Positions 35,901-47,700 of a stretch of 64,000 nucleotides of DNA are shown here, piece by piece (the first letter of the stretch is position 1; each line of letters begins with the position of its first letter). Origin of the DNA: Takakia lepidozioides (Eukaryota; Streptophyta; Takakiopsida; Takakiales; Takakiaceae); the NCBI GenBank assembly GCA_030704615.1, contig CM060733.1, positions 44,888,001 to 44,952,000 on the forward strand, written 5' to 3'. A program made the position numbers and the translations under genes. The notes under the pieces were generated by a model. The model was not told the origin of the DNA. It saw only the letters and a program-made list of their open reading frames with translations, and did not search any database.

Positions 35901-37922
35901 GCTAATGAGATCCTAACACAAGATTTTTCAATGTTTTTCCCAGTGTATTCACTGAAATATCAGCTTGCGAAGGTATGAGTCGTGCACTAACCACTTTGGC
36001 TGTCTGGTTGGAGCAGGCTCGACGAGACCTCATTTTATTGCTATCACGATATTTTTTCTTCTATGAGCCAGGTAACATATTTTATCCATTATATCCATAG
36101 ATGTCTTCTGTATGACTGTGATGATGATGGATACAATTGATGTTTTTGTTATCTTATGCAATTGGGTTAAATATGTACACTGAGCTTTGAAAGTGCTCAA
36201 GCATTGTTTGTGCAGCTGAAAGGCTGGAAACTTTTCTACAACAATTTCCCATGCTAGGCAATGTCTCGGTGAGGCCAGCAGACATCTTTGTTATCGAGGT
36301 CACAGATCAGGTATTTTTGTAATGAGCTACTGCAGGGATGGAAGGTTTGTCGGGTGTTTTGGGGCCTCTTTTTTGTTTGAAGGTTGGGTCTTGTGGCTAT
36401 TATCTGGTCAGTTGCTCTTGTAGTCTGCCAGGTTAGTGAGGAGACAACTCCGAGCCTGTGCTCATTCAAGTAGTGCAAAAATGTTCCCAAGCATAAATTG
36501 TAACTTAATTTGGGTTGGAGTGTTACAGCTTCAAAAAGTGAAGGTGGAGCTGGTGCTGCTTCACTACCTTCACAGCATGAAGGCTCTCAAAGGTAACGCA
36601 GTCTTTTAATGGGATGTCTGAAGCTGATTGTGGTTTATGACACTGAACTTGTTAGTATTTATGCTTTCTCTTTGTGTGGTAGACTCTGGTGTCTCCTGAT
36701 GAATCTCATCGCCAGTTATGCTGGTGTGTGCAATAGTGATTCAAAGCACAAACTTTTAGGCCCAGTCATCCCTAGAGGTTTGACAAGGTTGTGTTCCACA
36801 GGGACAGACCTCTCCAAAGTCTTGTATTTGGCTCCCACCTTCCAGTCAAAGAAAAGAGTTTTCCTCTACAAGAAAGTTTGGAAAGATAAAAATGGTTTAA
36901 CGCTCCTTTTGCTTGATTTGCCTGGGTTCCACCAAACATTTTCTTACCTTAAGCCTTAAGTGGAGACTAGGAGAAGTGGCACCACTGTCATCAACCAACA
37001 CAACCATATGCTAAGCTTGGGCATATGAAGCAGTCTTTGTGGTGGTACATGCAAAGCAATTGCTCACTAATGAGAAATAAGCCAGCCAACCTGGGACACT
37101 TACAGTCAAAGATTTTTTGTGCCCGGTGGAAACAAAATGGTTAGCCATTTGGTATTGTGTCCTAAGTCCGACCTAATGATTGTGCAGGGGTAGAACTGCG
37201 GGTGACTACTAGTACTCGCTTGAAAACATCACTATATTCCTTTACAGCGCCAGGAGGGCCCATGTATCCAACACGTCCTGTTCGACATGCTGCCTGGGAG
37301 ACATTAGATGTGCTTTTCCCGGTATGTCTTTATTCCCCAACTTCTCAGTGCTTTGGTGGTTGGGTCCCCATCCCCATCGGTAAATCTGGGGTACCCTCGA
37401 TGAAATCGACATCCGGATAAGTTGGTGTTTTGCATCGTACAAACATTACCCATGCTTCAATATCCGAACAATTAGTAGAGGGCGATTTTCCCACAAATAA
37501 TCTAGAGGTTTTAGCACTGAGGTTGCAAGTAGGAGGTCATGTGTCAAGGTTACATGTTTTTATGCCTTAAACATCCCATATCAGCAGATTGGGGAGTACT
37601 CTGGAGCTGGTTTTGTACTATTTCCACAAGCCTCTGGTGATAGTGAAAGGCTCAGGGTCCAAATTTTTGGAAGGGAAAGTGAGTAGTTAACTGACGAGAA
37701 TAGGAGGGAGGGTATTCAATGCAGGTCGGCCGGCACTTCCGACACATTATAAGCCTCTTCTTTCGGCTATTGCACCCTTATTATTGGCCAATTTCGATCT
37801 GGAACTATGTGATAACTGTAATCACGGCCATGTACATCAAAATATTTAGTGTGTTGAATGACATCTTGGAGTGCTTGGTGGGTCGTCGTGATATACCAGG
37901 CAACGCCCGCTTTAATGAATGA
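32971..37922 (+). CDS. Plant-conserved membrane protein gene, right copy
   Basis: Exons: 32971-33060, 33738-33822, 34281-34447, 34789-34871, [one small exon not found], 35689-35745, 36017-36071, 36216-36310, 36529-36592, 37188-37321 and 37725-37922 (stop TGA). All listed borders are GT-AG and phases agree, except 34871 (phase 2) to 35689 (phase 0), which requires the missing exon. Conserved pieces: LLRQLFTDVALEVDPRAQ, FVQLWSQSFASQIFALLF, RDLILLLSRYFFFYEP, QKVKVELVLLHYLHSMKAL, SFTAPGGPMYPTRPVRHAAW and HIISLFFRLLHPYYWPISIW. From memory these match a single-copy land-plant family annotated as uncharacterised or obscurin-like, with a C-terminal hydrophobic, probably membrane-inserted segment. Function unknown. 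It converges with the FBN6-like gene. Confidence 0.8.
33312..33334. repeat. AG microsatellite in intron 1
   Basis: A run of about eleven AG units in intron 1 of the right gene copy. Confidence 0.85.
33896..34280 (+). pseudogene. Cryptic coding-like segment inside intron 2, present in both arms
   Basis: Reading frames here are preserved between the two arms (counterpart on the minus strand, about 855-466). The piece RIEELVKDLIAPLSKPAYY and its extension through VEVIWQSWADIRP differ between copies at seven sites, six of them third codon positions. Upstream, the piece QIARNAIGRVMDSKVV differs by an in-frame 3-bp indel nearby. Both copies share a TAG after ADIRP/ADMRP and a frame change before RIEEL, so this is a broken or alternatively spliced coding sequence of unknown family. 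Confidence 0.4.
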
Positions 37923-38800
37923 TTCTTTTGGCTCAAAACTTTTTCAAGAGCTATCAAATGTGCCAGATTTTGGAACACATGGTTGTTGATGTGGATGGGT
38001 GTTGGACATCAATGAAGTTTAACCTCAGGGTTTTGGAAATTTTCACGATTATGTTTCAAACAGTATTTTCTGTTTGGTCGATTTTATTGTGACTATTGGT
38101 TTTCATATTCAATGTATCCTTGCTTACAGTTGTGCTTCCTTTGGCAGTCAGAGATACAGTTTTACAGGTTGTAGCAAATCTTCTTGCTGATGAAATGTGG
38201 AAAGGATCGAAACACAGAAGTCCATCAAAACGGGAGGGTTTAGGTTAGTGATGTGACTCAATCTCTATCAGACACATTATAAGCCTCTTCTTTCGGCTAT
38301 TGCACCCTTATTATTGGCCAATTTCGATCTGGAACTATGTGATAACTGTAATCACGGCCATGTACATCAAAATATTTAGTGTGTTGAATGACATCTTGGA
38401 GTGCTTGGTGGGTCGTCGTGATATACCAGGCAACGCCCGCTTTAATGAATGATTCTTTTGGCTCAAAACTTTTTCAAGAGCTATCAAATGTGCCAGATTT
38501 TGGAACACATGGTTGTTGATGTGGATGGGTGTTGGACATCAATGAAGTTTAACCTCAGGGTTTTGGAAATTTTCACGATTATGTTTCAAACAGTATTTTC
38601 TGTTTGGTCGATTTTATTGTGACTATTGGTTTTCATATTCAATGTATCCTTGCTTACAGTTGTGCTTCCTTTGGCAGTCAGAGATACAGTTTTACAGGTT
38701 GTAGCAAATCTTCTTGCTGATGAAATGTGGAAAGGATCGAAACACAGAAGTCCATCAAAACGGGAGGGTTTAGGTTAGTGATGTGACTCAATCTCTATCA
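37741..38800 (+). repeat. Perfect tandem duplication, 2 x 530 bp
   Basis: 37741-38270 and 38271-38800 appear identical base for base. The unit starts 16 bases into the last exon of the upstream gene and covers the rest of that exon and its 3' flank. The second copy lacks the splice acceptor in register, so it adds no functional exon. It is either a very recent duplication or an assembly duplicate. Confidence 0.9.
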
Positions 38801-39237
38801 GCTTTCCTTCAACTCTCCTCTGCAGATAGCTCTGCTCACTTCAGGTACAGCAACATCCTTGTCCAAGTTGCATTGGCTGACAGTACTGATGACCTTATTA
38901 TAAAATTGCAAATAAAATTTGATGCTTGCTTGCTCTCATCTCTGAAGCACAAGAAACAAAACGATCTTAGTCAAGCCATGACAATTTGTCGGTGGATTTG
39001 GTTTCAGCATGTTTCACTTTGGCTAGAACTTGCCCACTTACAGAACGGACACATGTCAGCAACAATCTCATGACAAGGGACAACCTTGGAAGAATCAGAA
39101 ATGAGTGGACAAAGAGAGCTTATAAACAGCCTCACACCACTCCTGATAAAATTTCATTGGGCCATGTGGTATAGCTCTGAATTACATTCACAAGTAGCTT
39201 CTGACTGGCCTAGAAGGCAAGGGACCCCTGTGAGTCA
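38801..39237. other. Intergenic space between convergent genes
   Basis: No gene is supported. A plus-strand open frame (38783-39073) starts inside the tandem repeat and has no recognisable domain. The stretch should hold the 3' ends of both flanking transcripts. Confidence 0.4.
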
Positions 39238-42200
39238 CTAAGACAGTAAAGGGCTTCCCTCTCGAATGAGCACAAATATGCTACCACCCTCTCCGCGGGA
39301 AATGCGTAATTCCTCATCCAGGAATGTGGTCAACAACCATGACTGTGCCTGATTTGCCTGAATGGGGAATTTGAAGGGTGGTTGACCAGATAAGGTTCTT
39401 GCCACAGATGTTGCAGCATCTTGTAGCGGGCGCAGCACTCCCTGAATGGGTGTCAAATCAATGCTCTGGCCCAAAAACTCCATAGTCTCTGGAATTTCAA
39501 TGGAGTCTGTGAGCTGCGGAGTGCCAATTATTCCCTCCTCAAATTTGATCTGACACCGCACAACCAAACCATCCTGGAATTAGTTTCAGTCATGATTTTT
39601 TGATCTTTCGTATTTGGAGTGTGTGCATCAGGCACAGGACAACTGCAGAAATGTCCTCATAAGATGTTTGTCTTGTGGCACACCCAGTTTGGACACAACC
39701 GGGGCTTAGCCTTGAGGACCAACAGCATAGAGAGAGAAGGAAAGAATACAATTTTAAGCATCCACAGAGGCACAGGCAGAAACAAACCAAGAATACTAGA
39801 GAGAGAGAGATTCATTACGTCAGGCCCAAAGAAGCATGGGAGGGGAGAGAGAGTGTGTGCTTTCAAAAAGTTATAGATGCACATAAAGAGCCTCCTTTGC
39901 TCCTCCACTATAGTTGAAACTATACCAAGTGACCAAACAATCTCAGGGCTGGTGCCCACAGGGGAACTAACGAAACTTACTGGAGCTTCAACAAACTGTC
40001 GGGGGTTACCTGCACTCGTTTTGGGCTGCGCACTTCAAATGATGCAGAGGTACTGAATGAAGTGGTAGCCAAGGGCCCCTCAAAAGAAACTGAATTCTGC
40101 ACTGTCAATGCCTGGGAGTCTATGGTCTGCGAAATCTCACCAACTTTGACTAGAGGCAGGTTACCAGTGGCCAGCAATGGGAACAGCTCAGAAAACGATG
40201 TGTACCTGCATAGCACCCCAACAGCTCATTGCGAGGTTTTGAGAATGAGCTTCCAGTGATCATAATATAATACAAATGTAAAAGATTCCCATCTAAGTGA
40301 GATCCGAGGCTTCTTGACTTCACAAAGGCATTCCTTGAGTCATGGGTTTTGTTCTACTAGGCAATCAACAGTAGTTATAGATCATAACAGTACCTTGCTG
40401 TACTTAACAAGGTTCACATGCCCTGTGAAAACAGACCTTGGTACCTTATGCATTAGTCACCTTTTGTGCATGTGAAGGACGAGGGATACGAGGGAGGGGG
40501 ACATGGAGCATGGTAGGATCAGCTTCTTTGATGAATGTTCCTTCAGAAATAAAAAGCACATATACTTAGAAGAGGAATAAGGCAGCACATTTTGGAACTT
40601 TCCCATTCTGCAGGACTCCCATCAAGGTACACCTTTTGGTCAGTCATTTTCCTCTCAATGGCACCCTTGTTGGAACGGAAATGCACACTACAACGTTGTA
40701 ACAATTTACGATGGGGGCTGATATGAAACTTTGCAAGGAGGAAGAAGACGCACGCTAAGATCCATTTGCCGTTGAGAAGGGTCAGAGCTTCAGTGGGGGC
40801 AGGTGTGGGGTTTTGAGCTTCCAGTTGTGTAATGAGCTCAATGACCTCTGCCCGAGTGTCGCTACTAGCATTCAAGCCACGTTGTGTGCCATAAAGTGCA
40901 TCCACCAGTCCTTGTTTCAGCTCTCCCACCCCTGTGACACTCTCTCTAATGGCTGTTGCAACATCAGTGAGGCTCTCTCCAGAACCGTTTTCCTTTGGGG
41001 GTTCAAGGAGTCCAGCAACCTCATCATCGTCTCTGCAACCATCCACAAGAGTGACTTGTCAAATCTCCAAAAGCAAGCTAAGATCGTCTTCTTTCAAGAG
41101 TTTGTCTGACAATTAGATGAGGGTTTCCTCCCTCCTGTCTCCTCTCTGTCTAACAAACAAGTACATCCCTGCCAATTAGTATATAACAAATCTCTCCAGG
41201 ACGTCAGCCAATATTTTGTCCATATCGCTCCATTGCTTCAAAACAAGATCTGCCCCTAGCTTGAGCTGGATGTTAGTGGTTACTCTTGGGTCCAGTTTTA
41301 CCAAGGCTTTGAAATTGGATATTATACGCACCGATTCTCTGGTCGTGGGAAGTGTTGCCTTAAGATGATCAAAACTTTCTGGAAGTTATCAGCTCTCCTA
41401 CATAGACATAGCTGAAGTCATTTCTGCTGACAGGAAAGATATGTATCTCACATACATTTGGACAGGACTTGGATGTTGCCAAAGAATGTAGTTTCTTATA
41501 CCATCTTACACTTTCTGGATGCTGGGCAGCACTTTAGAGTTTGAACTTCACAAGAACACCGGTTCGCAATGACACATGCATCTACCATCTCCATAGTTAG
41601 TAAATATAATGTCACAGCTGGTGGGCGGTTCTGTGTGTTGTGTATGCCTGGCATTAGAACTGCCATAGAGGGAGCATAACAGCACATTGAAGCGAACCAT
41701 TTTCAATATAATACAGTAACGATAATTAGACAACTAGAAGTATCATTGGATCCTTAGCCAGGGTTTCTAGACCTTCACTTTCCAACATATCAGATACAGT
41801 GATCCTAGTAGCAACTCGCACCCAATACCCGGGGGGTGATCTTATTTCAGATCCTTGAGATTTGGATAATCCTTAGCTGCAGATATTACCTGTGTGATAG
41901 TAATCAGCACTAAAGAAAGCTACTGCGATTCGTAAATATTGATATCATGCTGCATACCTGGACTTCGGATTGGGCCCTGTCAGGAACAGCCAGCCTTACT
42001 GTGCTTACCAGCTATCACACACAATCATGAACTTCCTTCTTCACAATGCAAAGTGAACTCTGACACGAAATTGGCCATACTATACAGGGCCTGCTCAAAC
42101 TCCATGAATGGTAGGACGAATCTCTGCAATGCAACACTCTTAAGTTACTTTAGCTGAGCGTCCAGGCCAGTTCACTCCCACAACTTCTTCATTACACCAT

Positions 42201-42500
42201 TTTGAGTACCTTCCAAAAAGGGAAAGACATCGAACAGACAGAAATAGAATACCCGGCACCGGCTGCTGCAGAAAACAAACCCCGCTTCCTTGCAACGTGC
42301 AAGCTGTGGTGAAACAACCCATGGAACGATCGCGAAGCGTTCGATGTGGCAGAGCGAAGTTCTGCCAGTGACGATGCCGACATTCTCCGCAGCAAGAAGG
42401 ATGATGACGATGGAGAAACATGCAGATGCCCCTCAGTTTGCAACCCCTGAAGTGACTGAACTATGGCAATAGAAGACGTTGCAGCAGAAAACACCGCCAT
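39238..42500 (-). CDS. FBN6: Plastid lipid-associated protein / fibrillin, FBN6-like
   Basis: Four exons on the minus strand: 42500-42210, 41019-40754, 40205-40010 and 39549-39238 (TAG). All have GT-AG borders and agreeing phases (0, 2, 0), giving about 354 residues. Residues 1 to about 95 are Ser/Ala/Arg-rich and poor in acids, as in a chloroplast transit peptide. The PAP/fibrillin lipocalin-like domain follows: [45 protein letters not shown] and [13 protein letters not shown]. The end, [19 protein letters not shown], is the family signature. The sequence around [13 protein letters not shown] is closest, from memory, to FBN6, a thylakoid/envelope protein linked to redox and light acclimation. 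The N-terminal part is longer than in Arabidopsis. Confidence 0.88.
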
Positions 42501-44612
42501 ATCTCTCCCCTCACTTTCCTTTCAATCTTGTGGAGACAACTTCGCTGTGTGAGCTCCCTCGTCTCTCCACTCGCTCTCCTTCAACTCTTCCAGGGCCTCG
42601 TCTCTCACACACCATGTGTTGGGTCCCACGAGCCCAGACACGTGTGTACGCACAACGATCACGAGTCCAATTCGGCACCGGAGAAATTCAACCTTCAACT
42701 TTCCCAATGCATTCCGAGCATATCAATATCCCATATCGTTTGCCCTCGGAGGATGAAAGCTACATAAACGTGGAGTCACCAGTAATCGCCACCTCGCCCA
42801 CGACTTAAAAACCAAATCAGTTTGTTACAATATTGTGGTACCCGACCTCACCCGACATGTAAAGGCCCATTATGAGGAGTATATCATCCATCCAAAGTTC
42901 ATCCATTGAGGAATAAAAATTAGGAGTAGCATCCGAGTCCCGTGAACGCCGTGTTTGTTGGTAACCGCCCGAGCAACTGCCGCTCTTCAGCGGACCTTCT
43001 ATTCGTTTCTCTCCCTGCAGTTCGCCATGCCCCCTTCTTCTTCCCCTCTCTCCTCACTGTTGTGCAGGCTGCAGGGTCAGTGAGTTACAGTGATACCTCT
43101 CTCTACTCTCCTTCCCTTGCCCAGACCCTTGGCCCACCGGCCTCCCACGAGCCCAATGGGACTTGCTGCTCACTGTTCTGCTCTGGTGACAAATTTTTGT
43201 CTGTCGTTGTTTCTTCTCTTCTTTTGGTTCCAGTGGATGAGAAGAGTGATCTCTTCTTCTGCTCTCTCTCTCATCAGAGAAGGGCTGCACACTCGTGCGA
43301 TGGGAGGCCCCTCATAAACTGAAAGCAGGTGCCGGGTTTTCAGTGAGCTGCTGCACCAGTGTGCAGTCTACATGTTTTGGGAAGGGAATTCCTGCAGAGC
43401 TTCACCAATGGATGTGCTTGCTGTACATAGATCTGTTTGATTAGATATGTTCAGTAGCCAATTGTCATGAGATGGGATGAGACAAGGGTAATCCTAAGGT
43501 GATTTTGGATGTGGAGAACTAGCTTGGTTTTCTGCCTGCTCGACGTGAAGGGCATAAGGTGCAGTAACATGAATTCTAGAGGTGAGGGAGGATGTGTTAG
43601 GCACATTCAGGAGTCAATGCTGAGCTTGACCCTCATTTGGGTAAAAATCCTTGGCCTACCCTTGTTGTGAGACATTATGTGAACAAGTGATTTGAAGCAA
43701 GCTGGAGGACAGAAGTTGTGTGAAGAGGTTTGCCGGTCCTGTCACATTGGACAGGTGGAGCAGTTATGAGTCTCGACCACTCTGCCCTCATGGTATACAC
43801 CTGCCTCCCTTCCCTCTCTCATTCCAAGTGCATCGAAAGTAGTATTGGAAATGAGATAGAAGTGACTATACACATGCCCTGTACATCGCACCAGATTTTC
43901 ATAAACTGCAAGTAGTGTGGGTCTCTCAACCAGCCAGCATTCACAAGTTGCCTTCTAGCCTCGTCATGTCCAGCTGCAGCATGCTGAACTCTGTTGTCCT
44001 GGTTGCATGCAACAAGACAGGCTGGGAACTGAAGATCAATGTTTCTACTTCCTAGTTTCCTCTCTACCTATTATGCAATCTGGGGCACTACTTTTGCCTA
44101 CTTAGAGAGCCAATCCCTGGCAGAGGTGCTCCATCACAGTATCTGAATTGCCTTGGCGCATACTACATGAGGCTCTCCACTCAGAGAGAATCTATTGAGT
44201 TGAATTGTAGCTTTCTGGCTGTTGTGGCTGGTTGTTGGGAGCCCCAATTCTCATTTTAATCTTGTTTTCTATTTTCCTTTGTCCCATGCTTACCTTTTGT
44301 GCTTCCTCTGGACATTATTCTTTCTTTGATTCTTTCTTAAGTTTGCTTTATGTGTCTGTTCCTCCTAAACAGGTCAGTGGAAGGAAAACAAGAGGGAGAT
44401 CTGTGTGATCCATTCTTGTTTGCACCTGTCTCTTAAAATTCTGCTACTGACATACTGACATACTGAAATCCTAGAAAAATGCTAAAACACCGGACATTAC
44501 ATTGTTTCACTTGAGGTGATTGCATTGATGGCCATTGAAGCTGAGTTCAGGACTAAGAAAAGAAACAAATAATTGAGCTCAGTTTCTCACCAGCTCCAAT
44601 TGGTGATCACAG
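42501..44612. promoter_or_regulatory. Divergent intergenic region between FBN6-like and giant filamin/REJ gene
   Basis: About 2.1 kb between two start codons pointing away from each other. It must hold both promoters and 5' leaders. I see no certain TATA box or coding exon. Short open frames (42528-42808, 42942-43322, 43730-43915) lack domains and splice support. Confidence 0.45.
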
Positions 44613-44718
44613 ATGGGCCGGAGGAGACCAACCCGAGAACTGCAGACTTTAGGGAGTTGTATCATCTGCTTATTTCTCATGGGACTCTTATTTCATGTCA
44701 CAGTGGTATCCGGTGGAG
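44613..44718 (+). other. Exon 1: signal peptide of the giant protein
   Basis: Starts MGRRRPTRELQT (basic), then the hydrophobic core CIICLFLMGLLFHVTVVSGG, typical of a secretory signal peptide ending near residue 33. The first intron (GTGAGT, phase 1) follows at 44719. The frame upstream of the ATG gives no alternative coding start that I could support. Confidence 0.8.
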
Positions 44719-47700
44719 GTGAGTACCTGCAAGCCACTAGTTAGCATCATCTAGACTTTCTAGCAAAAACTGCATATCAAAGTGTGTGCCTTCTCTGATA
44801 CGTTTGGAAAAACGATTGCTGCATAGAATCACATGGGCACACCAGTTCTGTAGATCACTTAGAATCAGAACCTGCTGTCATATTACATAGCACTGCAGCT
44901 TTCATACGTACGCTTTCGTAAGTACTAAGTAATGGTGGGGAGGGGCTAATGCAATGCAGGATCTGCACCAACATACAACCCAAAACTGGGAACAAGCAGG
45001 GGTGGGACTCAAATCAAAGTGCAGTCAAACGATCGCACATGGACCCTCCAGCAACACTTTCTTAAAGTGGGCTCTGGACAACCTATAGCAGCTGACCATG
45101 TTGTGGCACTGGACAGTGACACAGTGGAAGCCCAGTTTACCATGCCTCCGATCCCAGAGGGCACTGGTAAAAAAGGCGTAGTCCAGCTCTTGTACTCACA
45201 TGATGGCAGTCCCTACACTGCTATTGGCAAGTTTGTCTACTATGGTATGTAAAACATGTGCAATTTGAGCATTCTAGTCTTCAATACAAAATCAGGTCTT
45301 ACGGTAACACGAAGGAATGACCATTCTGCAACCTGTAGGTTTCCAAACAGAGCAAGTTGATCCCCCTCAACACATTCCTTCGTCCCTAGGTGCACGTATC
45401 CCAATATCAACAGTAATAGACACTCACAAGCTTTCAAATCACGTTGCTTTGTGAATTGAATTTGACTTATGTTTCTTAAGTTGTAGATTATGACCAATAT
45501 AAGATGTTTGCAATAACAGATGGGAAAATATGGGCCACAAGGGCCTTGAGCCTCAGCAATGAAGAGAGCATATGGAACCTCCAGAGTAGCATCTTCCCTC
45601 GAAGCTATAAATATTCGTTGGTGTCAATGCAATACATGCCTACTTGTAAGTTGGTGGATGGAACTGTCACTCCGGCAAAATATCCAATTCTTCATGAATA
45701 TGCTCGCCGGAAAAATGCAAAATTGGCCATTGACTGCTCAATCACAGACCCTAAACGCATTACTCACATCTCCCTCAACAACCAGGAGTACATTGGAGTC
45801 AGAGGTAAGATTTTCATGACTCTATATCAAACCTAATCAATGATTATCTCCCCCCAATTTAATACACCAGCATGCATAGAATGCCATACCGAGGCCATCT
45901 CAGCAACCGTAGAAACACTTCTGGTGCAGCTTAGCAGAGAAGAGATGTCTCTTCTAACTAAACAAAAGCTATAAGAATAGTAGTGAAAAAGCAGACCTCC
46001 CAGGCCATCTTTGGACGTGATGCTCTTTCCTTTATGAGACATTCCGACACATATTGGAGGCATTCCTGGTCCTCCGTGACGATAGAATGTTGCAACAAAA
46101 ATTACCTGTCTGCACTATAATAATTCAAAGTGACTGTATTGACAGGATTGGAACCCCAATTTCGTGAAAATAACAGCCCATTTATGGAGCTGACTAGACG
46201 TCAACTACACCGATCAAAGGTCTCCCCTGCCCTTTCCTCCCCCCCCCCTTTTTTTTGTTATAAAGGGGATGAAGCCCTGTCCCTTTATTACTAGTTTTGT
46301 ACAGAGGGAAGGTCAAATTGCACATCATACTTCCAATAAACCTTGGTGAATCTGAGACTCACAGAGTGCAGAATCCACAAATGCAACAGAAGACACCAAA
46401 AGACCTAAACCACAAGTGCATGGAGGTCATGCTCTCCTGCATGAGGCACTCCATGTCCCTTTGGACCTGCCCTGGCCATAATAAATTTATGTGTTCTTCA
46501 GCTTCTCTCTCTGTCAGCTACCTGAAATTGATTCTATTTTTCCCCTTCTAATAACTCAACGATACAGAAAGGCAGCAAGTGGCACTGCCATGATGAGCGA
46601 AGTTGGGACTCTAAAGTAGAATGATCCGTCATGGAAGACCCAGGTTCTAAATCTTTGTCATCTCAGTGACCTGCTTCTATGATCAGGAGGCCGAACGCCG
46701 GCTTGCAGCAGCTATTCCAGTATGTACCACTCGGGATATCGGGATGGGACTTTCCATTTTGATTATTTTTGCCACTCCAACAAATCCGGGTGTTGTGAAT
46801 GCTACGACGGATGTCGCTGGCACCTTCATAGGAGTTGGGGGGCCAATTGCTTATGTGGTGAGCATCATAGTTGGAGCTCCTGGAACCTACCAACTGATCT
46901 CACTTACTCCGTCTTGTACAGGTACAACTACAGGGAATATTTGTTCTGCATTTGATGAGACTTTTTGAAAAGAACACAATGCACTCACATCTTTTGAAGT
47001 ATAGCAGATCTTGTCAGCCATGAAAATAGTCATCTACTAGTTACCTCGCTCAGCGAATCTCTAATCTGAGAGAACTTCAGATCACTTACTTGCATATCCA
47101 AGAATACCCTTGAAATTCATACTTGAAGTTAGGCACATCTTTCATATCGAAAACATTGTGCGCAGGTGTGAAAATGCCGCTGATATTCAATGTCTCGGGG
47201 CCCCCTTCGCCTCAGTACAGTTTTGTCAGCTCCACATTCGATCCGGCAGGGTACGACTCAGGATCCTCTGTCATATTCACCATCACGTCTGCTGATGGCC
47301 AGGGAATAATTCCTACAGCCATTCTTGGTGGTCCCTTCCCCTTTCAAGTGACCCTCGTCCAGTCCACCAATACTTCTGGCAATGGCCTCACCTTTCCTGT
47401 TCCGTTCAATGTTGTCGAACAACAGAATGGCATCTGGATGGTGACATGTACACCAACCCGGTTCTTGCCCACAACAGGTGATCCTCATCACTAGTGTCAC
47501 TACCAATTCACATCTTCTGACAATGATTTTGACTTCAATCTTATCATGTATGGCATTACCACCATACAATCTCCGTGGACATTGTCCACCATCCACATGA
47601 TGACTATCGTTTAAGATTGAACTTTGTTCTTCAGAATGAATGCCTCAATGTTCCCCACAATAAGAGCCGACTATACACAACAGTGATCGCTCCTTTTCCA

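Noticed and set aside
36609-36959. A 116-codon open frame
   Set aside because: It lies entirely in the intron between clear exons 36529-36592 and 37188-37321 of the conserved gene and has no domain.
37585-37680. Possible exon with a protein-like reading (GEYSGAGFVLFPQASG)
   Set aside because: The acceptor is plausible, but its donor would end in phase 1 while the next exon starts in phase 0, and the flanking exons already join in phase without it. It could still be an alternative exon.
42942-43322. A 126-codon open frame upstream of the giant gene
   Set aside because: No domain, low-complexity hydrophobic and Ser-rich sequence, and many overlapping frames on both strands.
46665-46686. Exon 5 starting at the upstream acceptor (46666)
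   Set aside because: It would need a phase 1 donor, whereas the preceding exon ends in phase 0 at 46219. The acceptor at 46686 fits. RNA data could reverse this.
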